Source of the DNA: an uncultured Eubacterium sp.
GTDB lineage: Bacteria; Bacillota; Clostridia; Peptostreptococcales; Anaerovoracaceae
Assembly (NCBI GenBank): GCA_905193765.1
Contig: CAJJPZ010000147.1
Coordinates: 1-5,429, forward strand
Direction: 5' to 3'
DNA length: 5,429 bases
In this document: piece after piece, positions 1-5,429 of the stretch
Layout: the number at the start of each line of letters is the position of its first letter
Position numbering within the stretch: position 1 is the first letter of the stretch
Made by a program: the position numbers and the translations under genes
Notes under the pieces: generated by a model
Databases searched by the model: none
What the model saw: the letters and a program-made list of their open reading frames with translations, nothing else
What the model was told of the DNA's origin: nothing

Positions 1-828
1 GGAATGGTAGCCGTAATACTGGCTGTACCGGCAATGTTCGTAGGATTCGACGTAATACCTCAGGCTGCAGAGGAAATGAACATACCTCTCGGCAAGATCG
101 GTAAAGTAATGATAATCGCTATCGTAATGGCAGCAACATGGTACATAATAATGATACTGGGTACTGCTATGTCAACACCAGGAGATGTACTTGCAGGATA
201 TGTCAACGATCCTGACTGCGTACCTGTAGCTAACTGCTTCGCATATGCACTGGGAAGTCCGGTATGGGGCAAACTGATGATATGTGCAGCAATGTGCGGT
301 ATCCTGACATCATGGAACGGATTCATCGTAGGTGCATCAAGAGTTATATTCTCGATGGCAAGAGCACATATGCTCCCTAGCATATTCGCTAAATGTAATA
401 AAAAAGGTGTTCCTACAGCTGCTATACTGCTGGTAGGTATCGTGACGATCCTTTCACCGCTGCTTGGTAAGAGCGCACTGACATGGTTCGTAGATGCAGC
501 AGCATTCGGAACAGTTGTAGCATATCTGATGGTATCACTTTCATTCATCATACTCAGAAAGAAAGAGCCTGAACTCGAAAGACCATTCAAGGTCAATGCA
601 GGAGTCCTCGTTGGTATCCTGGCTGTAGCTGTTGCACTGTTCATGGCAACTCTGTATCTGCCTCTGTACAGTCCTTCACCGCTTCTCGGCATCGAGTGGT
701 GTCTCGTAGGCGGATGGTTAGTTCTCGGTCTTATCCTGTTTATTGTCAATAAGGCTGGTGCTAATGGCAAGGTAAGCGAAGCAGAAGTAGAATATCAGAT
801 GTTCGGAGACGAATACAAGAGATTTTAA
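1..828 (+). CDS. APC-superfamily amino acid/amine permease, 5'-truncated (C-terminal ~275 residues)
   Basis: This is an integral membrane transporter of the amino acid-polyamine-organocation (APC) superfamily, probably importing an amino acid or amine; the substrate cannot be read from the sequence. The frame is open from base 1 and ends at TAA 826-828, so the start lies upstream and the ATG at position 4 is internal. The visible part begins in the TM6-like segment (GFDVIPQAAEEMN, visible residues 15-27) and continues through about seven hydrophobic helices. It includes GILTSWNGF in the TM8-like segment and the cytoplasmic LRKKEPELERPF before TM11. Alignment with the complete paralogue at 950-2395 suggests that about 207 residues are missing, giving a full length near 482. 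Codon use is more biased than in the paralogue (TTC, TAC, AAC, GAC and GTA/GCA/GCT favoured), which hints at higher expression. A hairpin terminator-like structure follows the stop. Family confidence is high; function beyond that is inference. Confidence 0.9.
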   Translation, partial: GMVAVILAVPAMFVGFDVIPQAAEEMNIPLGKIGKVMIIAIVMAATWYIIMILGTAMSTPGDVLAGYVNDPDCVPVANCFAYALGSPVWGKLMICAAMCGILTSWNGFIVGASRVIFSMARAHMLPSIFAKCNKKGVPTAAILLVGIVTILSPLLGKSALTWFVDAAAFGTVVAYLMVSLSFIILRKKEPELERPFKVNAGVLVGILAVAVALFMATLYLPLYSPSPLLGIEWCLVGGWLVLGLILFIVNKAGANGKVSEAEVEYQMFGDEYKRF

Positions 829-834
829 CCGATA

Positions 835-850
835 ATTCTTTTAAAAGAAT
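835..850. repeat. perfect 16-bp palindrome
   Basis: ATTCTTTTAAAAGAAT is identical to its own reverse complement and is centred between 842 and 843, just after the stop of the first permease. A second, AT-only palindrome (ATTATATATAAT, 856-867) lies close downstream. A perfect 16-bp dyad could be an operator or activator site, but AT-rich DNA makes such symmetry by chance more often, and no binding protein can be assigned. As RNA it would form only a weak six-pair stem with a UUAA loop. Confidence 0.55.
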
Positions 851-864
851 AGAATATTATATAT

Positions 865-896
865 AATGGAGTGGTAGGAAGCTACCACTCCATTTT
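865..896 (+). terminator. probable Rho-independent terminator of the upstream permease gene
   Basis: A 13-bp perfect stem pairs 865-877 (AATGGAGTGGTAG) with 882-894 (CTACCACTCCATT), closing a four-base GAAG loop. It lies 36 bases after the TAA of the first permease. The stem core is GC-rich. The trailing T run is short (TTTT at 893-896, of which two bases are also in the stem), so termination may be incomplete and some read-through into the next permease is possible. Confidence 0.7.
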
Positions 897-940
897 ACCG
901 TATATCGTTGAACGATTGGCATTTGAGAGCTTTTTTACAC

Positions 941-946
941 AGGAGG
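941..946 (+). promoter_or_regulatory. ribosome binding site AGGAGG of the second permease, unusual spacing
   Basis: A perfect AGGAGG sits only three bases before ATG 950 and fifteen before the in-frame ATG 962. Neither matches the usual five to nine bases. The neighbouring kinase (GGAG, seven bases before its ATG) and response regulator (AAGGAGG, five bases) have normal spacing. The site rules out the TTG at 908 as start and favours 950, with 962 as the alternative. Confidence 0.75.
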
Positions 947-949
947 ATC

Positions 950-2395
950 ATGAACGACAATATGGATAATAAAAACAATGGAAATAAACTTAGCAAGGTC
1001 CTGGGACGTACAGACATAATAGCTATAGGTTTCGGAACCATGGTGGGCTGGAGCTGGATCATGATGACCACATCATGGGTCAATGAGGCCGGCATACTGG
1101 GGGCCGTCATAGCGTTCCTCATTGGAGGAGCCATAATCCTTGCCATCGGGTTGGTATATGGTGAGCTTACAGCAGCGCTGCCTCTGGCAGGTGGTGAATT
1201 CGCATTCATCTACAGAGCCATGGGCAGGAATTCAGCCTGGCTTGTAGGCTGGATCATGACACTGGCATACATGGGCGTAGCTGCATGGGAGGGCATAGCC
1301 CTGGCAACAGCCATCGATTACATCCTGCCTATACCGAAATTCGGGCCGCTGATGGAGATTGCAGGCTATCAGGTCTATCTGTCATGGGCGCTGGTGGGTG
1401 TTGCAGGTGCTCTGATCATAACCCTGCTGAATCTGATAGGCGTGAAATCGGCACTTCTTTTTCAGGTCATGGCAACGGCTGCACTGATAATAATAGCTAT
1501 CGTCATTTTCCTGGGAGGCGTGACATTCGGCGATATCGACAATATGGGAAGACCATTCGAATCCGGCAGAGGATTCTTTTATGTGCTTCTCATGGTGCCG
1601 GCGATGCTGATAGGATTCGATATAATCCCTCAGTCTGCAGAAGAAATGAACATCGGACCTAAGAATATCGGCAAGATGATAGTCGTATGCATAATCATAA
1701 GCCTGCTCTGGTATCTGATAATGATAATAGGCGTAGGACTCGCGGCTCCTGCAGAGATAAGATTTTCCGGCATAATACCTATGGCAGATGTTGCTGCATA
1801 CCTGTTCAGCAGTCAGGCATTTTCAACGATCATAGTGTTCGGGGGGATACTTGGGATACTGACTACCTGGAACGGATTTTTCATCGGAGCCACAAGACTG
1901 ATATACGCCATGGGCAGAGCATGGGTCATACCACCGGTATTCGGCAGCGTACACAGGAAGTACAAGACGCCCTGGGCGGCAACGCTGCTTGTGGGGTTGG
2001 TATGCGTCATCGCGCCTTTCTTAGGACAGAACGCTCTGATATGGTTCATAAACACCAGCTCCCTCAGTGCACTGATATCATACTGCTTCGTTATCATGGC
2101 TTTCCTGATACTGAGAAAGAAAGACGCCGGACTTGACAGGCCGTTCAGGATAAAGGGCGGTATGGTCTTCGGACGGATCACGTTCGCTGTTTCGATAATG
2201 TATCTGATAGCATATATATTCAGCGAGGTGATCGCAGGCGGCAATGCTCCGGAATTCATAATAATCGCTGCGTGGGTGGTCGTAGGAGCTGCTCTGGCGG
2301 CTGCTGCAAAATTCAAAGACGGACATATATCTGCTGAAGAACGGGAGATACTGATATTCGGTGAGAGACTCGCAAGGAGAGGAGACGGGCAATGA
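950..2395 (+). CDS. APC-superfamily amino acid/amine permease, complete
   Basis: A 481-residue transporter of the APC superfamily (LeuT-like fold) that probably moves an amino acid or related amine across the cytoplasmic membrane. About twelve hydrophobic segments can be read. The first carries the GxG-type unwound-helix motif (IGFGTMVGW, residues 26-34) and the sixth carries GFDIIPQSAEEMN (222-234), matching the substrate-site helices TM1 and TM6 of the family. LRKKDAGLDRPF precedes TM11. It is a paralogue of the permease ending at 828: VPAMLIGFDIIPQSAEEMN matches 15 of 19 residues there, and the TM8 block 15 of 23. Start 950 was chosen for the adjacent AGGAGG; 962 is possible. Its TGA overlaps the ATG of the sensor kinase (ATGA, 2392-2395), so the two are translationally coupled, which suggests that this permease's substrate is tied to the kinase's signal. 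Exact substrate unknown. Confidence 0.93.
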   Translation: MNDNMDNKNNGNKLSKVLGRTDIIAIGFGTMVGWSWIMMTTSWVNEAGILGAVIAFLIGGAIILAIGLVYGELTAALPLAGGEFAFIYRAMGRNSAWLVGWIMTLAYMGVAAWEGIALATAIDYILPIPKFGPLMEIAGYQVYLSWALVGVAGALIITLLNLIGVKSALLFQVMATAALIIIAIVIFLGGVTFGDIDNMGRPFESGRGFFYVLLMVPAMLIGFDIIPQSAEEMNIGPKNIGKMIVVCIIISLLWYLIMIIGVGLAAPAEIRFSGIIPMADVAAYLFSSQAFSTIIVFGGILGILTTWNGFFIGATRLIYAMGRAWVIPPVFGSVHRKYKTPWAATLLVGLVCVIAPFLGQNALIWFINTSSLSALISYCFVIMAFLILRKKDAGLDRPFRIKGGMVFGRITFAVSIMYLIAYIFSEVIAGGNAPEFIIIAAWVVVGAALAAAAKFKDGHISAEEREILIFGERLARRGDGQ

Positions 2396-4371
2396 AAACC
2401 AGGATATTCAAGATATGCTTTGCGACAGCGGTGATACTGACTGTGCTGGGGATCCTTTTTTTCGGCTTCCTGCAGGATATCAACGGAATGAATGAACGCG
2501 AAAACTACGATGCGAAATTCAATCAGACCGAGGATAAATACATGGATTCCTGTAAAGTCATCGACCTTTATGTGGACGACAGCCTGGAATATCTTTCAGA
2601 CGGCGAGGGGCAGAGGTTCCTGAGCAGCTATGTGAACAGGCTGATGACTCCTTCCGGTATGATGGTGAATATAGTGTCTGATGAGAAAAAGGCTGACTGC
2701 CGTATACTTCTTGTGACGAGTACAGTCCGTTCAGACAGCAGTGATATAAGCTATACACCTCCGATATTCCAGGAACGGGGCAAGCTGTATATCCGCGACG
2801 ACTACGAATCTTCGGACAGTCCTTCGGGAGTAGCTGTCTCTGACAGAATGAGCAGAAGTGAGCTGGAACGTATAAAATATGAAGATAAAAGCATAAAATG
2901 GATGCTTGTGGGATCCAACCGGGAAGCAGTTGAATATGCCAGAAAGCATAAAACAGATTTCATTCTTGGGGATAAAAGCGCGATGATATACGCCATGGAC
3001 GGCAAACGCGATTATGTAGGCATCAAGGAAGATCTCTACGACCTTAATGCGTGCATAGTGGTGGATTCGGACAACGATGTCCTTACCGATATAATCAACC
3101 AGAGCATACACAGCATGAACAGGAAGCTGATATCATATCAGATGAATGAAAAGTGGATGGGTGGGAACGGTCCGCTTTACCTCGAGAACGACTACGGAGA
3201 TGTGTATGCGCTGATACTGATAATCTTCCTGGCTGTGCTCATAGCATTTTTCGTTTATTATCAGTCCAACAAGAACCTTTACAGCGAACTTTCGGACAGG
3301 ATGAACAAACTGACGGAGAGCAAGAAGGAACTCAAGACCACTTTCGGAAGTGTCGGGTACTGCATGGCCGAGCTGAGCCTCCAGGGAAGGATAATGGATA
3401 TAAACAGGGCGTTTTACGACTTCGTTCCCGGCGACGTAGCCAACAGGAAACTGTGGGAAGTCATGGATTTTGAAGACAAAGACAGGGCTTTCATAAAAGA
3501 CGCTATACTCAACATAAGCAGGTACGGACCTCTAAGCAATTTTGAAGTCAAGCTCAGGAAATGCACTATGGAGATAGATGTGTTCCCGATAGACAATGCT
3601 ACGGGGAAAGTCGAGAAGCTGCTGTTCATAGCAAAGGACGTTACCAAGGAGCGCATGGCCGAGAGACAGATGCTGCAGGATAACAAGATGATAGCTGTGG
3701 GACAGCTCGCTGCAGGCGTAGCTCACGAGATACGCAATCCTCTGGGTATAATAAGGAATTACTGTTATGTGCTCAAGAACATGGAAGGAGAGGACCTACG
3801 GGCAACAGCCATCGAAAATATAGAAAAGGCGGTGGATACTTCCGGTGATATAATAGAAAGTCTGCTTAATTTTTCCAGAGTATCATCGAAGATCCAAAAA
3901 AATATAGATGTGAAAGAGCACATAAACTCTCTGATACTGCTTAATGCAAGTATTCTTAAAAAGAAAAACATCCAGTTTGAAATGAACTGCAGTGAAAAAA
4001 CAGAGGTAAATATAATAACAGAGTCTTTTGACATGATACTGATAAATCTGATATCCAATGCGATAGATGCAATGGATGACAACGGGAAACTTTCTATCGA
4101 TGTTACAAAGGGCATCGATGATTTCGTGATATCTGTTGCCGACACGGGCTCTGGAATAAATGGACCTGATATCGATGAGATCTTCAATCCGTTCTTCACG
4201 ACCAAGGGTGACTGTGGAGGAACAGGACTGGGACTTTATATAGTATACAACGAGATAAGTAAACTGAATGGAACGGTGGACGTAGAGAGCAGACCGGGAG
4301 AGGGAACCGTTTTCAGACTGACTCTGCCACTGGGATCATCGGAAGATATAGAAGGAGGAACAAATGGTTAA
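2392..4371 (+). CDS. membrane sensor histidine kinase with solute-binding-protein-like sensor and PAS domain
   Basis: A 659-residue sensor kinase that should autophosphorylate and donate phosphate to the response regulator encoded next. It starts at ATG 2392 with GGAG seven bases upstream. In order: an uncleaved membrane anchor (residues 6-27); an extracytoplasmic domain (about 50-260) that reads like a family-3 solute-binding protein, with the block TVRSDSSDISYTPPIFQ (111-127), DFILGDKS (189-196) and a terminal EKW (253-255); TM2 (271-290); a short polar linker; a PAS domain (about 313-425); HisKA with HEIRNP and phospho-acceptor His445; and HATPase with N-box N552/N556, DTGSGI (584-589), an F-box FNPFFTTKG (598-606) and GTGLGL (610-615 region). 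All catalytic motifs are intact. R113 and D194 occupy the places where amino-acid-binding proteins hold the ligand carboxylate and amine, so an amino acid ligand is inferred. The PAS domain may add a cytoplasmic input. The SBP-like fold is a pattern reading, less certain than the kinase core. Confidence 0.93.
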   Translation: MKTRIFKICFATAVILTVLGILFFGFLQDINGMNERENYDAKFNQTEDKYMDSCKVIDLYVDDSLEYLSDGEGQRFLSSYVNRLMTPSGMMVNIVSDEKKADCRILLVTSTVRSDSSDISYTPPIFQERGKLYIRDDYESSDSPSGVAVSDRMSRSELERIKYEDKSIKWMLVGSNREAVEYARKHKTDFILGDKSAMIYAMDGKRDYVGIKEDLYDLNACIVVDSDNDVLTDIINQSIHSMNRKLISYQMNEKWMGGNGPLYLENDYGDVYALILIIFLAVLIAFFVYYQSNKNLYSELSDRMNKLTESKKELKTTFGSVGYCMAELSLQGRIMDINRAFYDFVPGDVANRKLWEVMDFEDKDRAFIKDAILNISRYGPLSNFEVKLRKCTMEIDVFPIDNATGKVEKLLFIAKDVTKERMAERQMLQDNKMIAVGQLAAGVAHEIRNPLGIIRNYCYVLKNMEGEDLRATAIENIEKAVDTSGDIIESLLNFSRVSSKIQKNIDVKEHINSLILLNASILKKKNIQFEMNCSEKTEVNIITESFDMILINLISNAIDAMDDNGKLSIDVTKGIDDFVISVADTGSGINGPDIDEIFNPFFTTKGDCGGTGLGLYIVYNEISKLNGTVDVESRPGEGTVFRLTLPLGSSEDIEGGTNG

Positions 4372-5429
4372 AGAAAATACAAGGATACTGGTCGTTGATG
4401 ATGAGCAGGGTTACTGCGAGGTACTGAAAACGATACTTACAGGTAAGGGATACGCCGTTGAAACATGCAACAATGGAAAAGAAGCACTTACAGTTCTGGA
4501 AAAGTCTTCATTCGATATAGTTATTTCAGACCTGAAGATGCCAGTCATGGATGGATACGAGCTTCTTAAGGAAATCAAGGCAAGAGATTACGACACAGAG
4601 GTCATTATGCTCACTGCATTCGGCACGATAGAGAAAGCCGTGGAAACGATGAAAGCAGGAGCATATAGTTATGTTACCAAAGGCTCGGATCCTGAAGAAC
4701 TGCTGATAGAAATAATAAAGATCAAGAATCTTCGTGATGCAAACAGAAAGAATGAGATCCTGAAAGAAAAATCAGAGCATAATTATATGCTGGGCAGTAA
4801 GAATCCGCGGTATGGACAGATGCTCATGATGGCAGAGAGGGCTGCTGCAAGTGAGTCAAATATCCTGATACTGGGAGAATCAGGCAGTGGTAAAGAGGTT
4901 CTGGCCTCCTTCATACACAGTAAGAGTCAGAGGAAAAAAGGTAACTTCATGGAGCTGAATTGTCAGGCACTTTCTGAATCGATACTTGAATCAGAACTTT
5001 TCGGACATGAAAGAGGTGCATTCACGGGAGCCAGCCAGAGACGCATAGGCCATTTCGAAGCTGCTCACGGAGGTACTCTGTTCCTGGATGAGATAGGTGG
5101 CGTTTCGATGAATCTGCAGGCCAAGATGCTGAAAGCCATCGAGAACAAGATAATATACAGGATGGGAAGCAGTACGCCTATAAATGTCGATTTCAGACTG
5201 ATAACTGCGACCAACAGGAATCTGAAAGAGGATATGGACAACGAGCTTTTCAGGAGTGATCTGTTCTACCGTATAAGTACCATAGTTCTTGAAATACCAC
5301 CGCTGAGAGAAAGAAAAGAAGACGTACCGCTGTTCATTGACTACTTTATCAAGAAATACAGTCATGATATGAAGATCGAAAAAGTGACAATGAGCGACAA
5401 GGTGCGCAAACTGCTGGAGGATTATGATT
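4364..5429 (+). CDS. NtrC-family sigma-54-dependent response regulator, 3'-truncated
   Basis: This is the cognate response regulator of the overlapping kinase gene. When phosphorylated it should remodel sigma-54 RNA polymerase at -24/-12 promoters. ATG 4364 lies inside the end of the kinase gene (8-base overlap), five bases after AAGGAGG (4352-4358). The frame stays open to the window end, giving 355 visible residues. The receiver (about 5-120) has D12/D13, phospho-acceptor D56 (SDLKMP), T84 and K106, with K106 followed by Gly rather than the usual Pro. The AAA+ domain has Walker A GESGSGKE (171-178), a canonical GAFTGA sigma-54 contact loop (218-223), Walker B LFLDEIG (239-245), sensor I in TATN (281-284), and arginine fingers in FRSDLFYRI (296-304). 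A Fis-type helix-turn-helix is expected beyond the window. The intact GAFTGA loop makes sigma-54 activation nearly certain; target genes are unknown. Confidence 0.95.
   Translation, partial: MVKENTRILVVDDEQGYCEVLKTILTGKGYAVETCNNGKEALTVLEKSSFDIVISDLKMPVMDGYELLKEIKARDYDTEVIMLTAFGTIEKAVETMKAGAYSYVTKGSDPEELLIEIIKIKNLRDANRKNEILKEKSEHNYMLGSKNPRYGQMLMMAERAAASESNILILGESGSGKEVLASFIHSKSQRKKGNFMELNCQALSESILESELFGHERGAFTGASQRRIGHFEAAHGGTLFLDEIGGVSMNLQAKMLKAIENKIIYRMGSSTPINVDFRLITATNRNLKEDMDNELFRSDLFYRISTIVLEIPPLRERKEDVPLFIDYFIKKYSHDMKIEKVTMSDKVRKLLEDYD

Noticed and set aside
4..6. ATG at 4 as the real start of the first permease
   Set aside because: It would begin the protein in the middle of the TM6 segment. 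The paralogue shows that about 207 further residues belong upstream, and the frame is open to base 1.
60..770. Long minus-strand open frame (236 codons) opposite the first permease
   Set aside because: Its translation is low in recognisable motifs and rich in Ser/Thr/Ala/Ile as expected from the complement of a membrane-protein gene. The + strand frame is clearly an APC permease.
908..939. Possible sigma-A promoter with TTGAAC (908-913) as -35
   Set aside because: No acceptable -10 lies 16-18 bases downstream; only a run of T is found there.
908..949. TTG at 908 as start of the second permease (adds 14 residues)
   Set aside because: No ribosome binding site precedes it, the added residues (NDWHLRAFLHRRI) match nothing in the family, and the AGGAGG at 941-946 lies inside this extension.
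835..949. Riboswitch, T-box or other leader RNA in the intergenic region
   Set aside because: The region is only 121 bases, and apart from the terminator-like hairpin and AT-rich palindromes it shows no conserved leader motif or competing antiterminator pairing.
1813..2316. Minus-strand open frame of 167 codons opposite the second permease
   Set aside because: It is the antisense shadow of a well-supported coding frame, with no family motif of its own.
4991..5365. Minus-strand open frame of 124 codons
   Set aside because: It lies wholly opposite the AAA+ domain of the response regulator, whose GAFTGA, Walker B and arginine-finger motifs fix the + strand as coding.

Overview
The window looks like chromosomal DNA from a Gram-positive anaerobe of the class Clostridia. 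The reasons are strong AGGAGG-type ribosome binding sites, heavy use of ATA for Ile and AGA/AGG for Arg together with CTG for Leu, tightly packed same-strand genes, and a sigma-54 activator next to amino-acid-type transporters, an arrangement common in amino-acid-fermenting Firmicutes. Assignment below class is a guess: an Anaerovorax/Mogibacterium-like lineage would fit, but nothing here proves it.

Layout, all on the + strand. (1) 1-828 is the C-terminal part, from about TM6 onward, of an APC-superfamily permease whose 5' end lies outside the window. (2) 829-949 is the only intergenic stretch. It holds a perfect 16-bp palindrome, a very AT-rich stretch with a TATAAT, a 13-bp terminator-like hairpin, and the ribosome binding site of the next gene. 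(3) 950-2395 is a complete second APC permease, a clear tandem paralogue of the first. (4) 2392-4371 is a membrane sensor histidine kinase with an extracytoplasmic domain resembling family-3 solute-binding proteins, a PAS domain and a complete HisKA/HATPase core. (5) 4364 to the window end is an NtrC-type response regulator (receiver plus sigma-54-interacting AAA+ domain), cut off before its DNA-binding domain.

Genes 3, 4 and 5 overlap by 4 and 8 bases and almost certainly form one translationally coupled operon. The simplest reading is a sense-and-import module. The kinase's binding-protein-like domain senses an external ligand, probably an amino acid or related amine because the expected carboxylate-binding Arg and amine-binding Asp both appear to be present. 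The kinase then phosphorylates the sigma-54 activator, which would switch on one or both permeases or linked catabolic genes. The ligand and the target promoters cannot be read from this window. No RNA genes, mobile elements or CRISPR arrays were seen.
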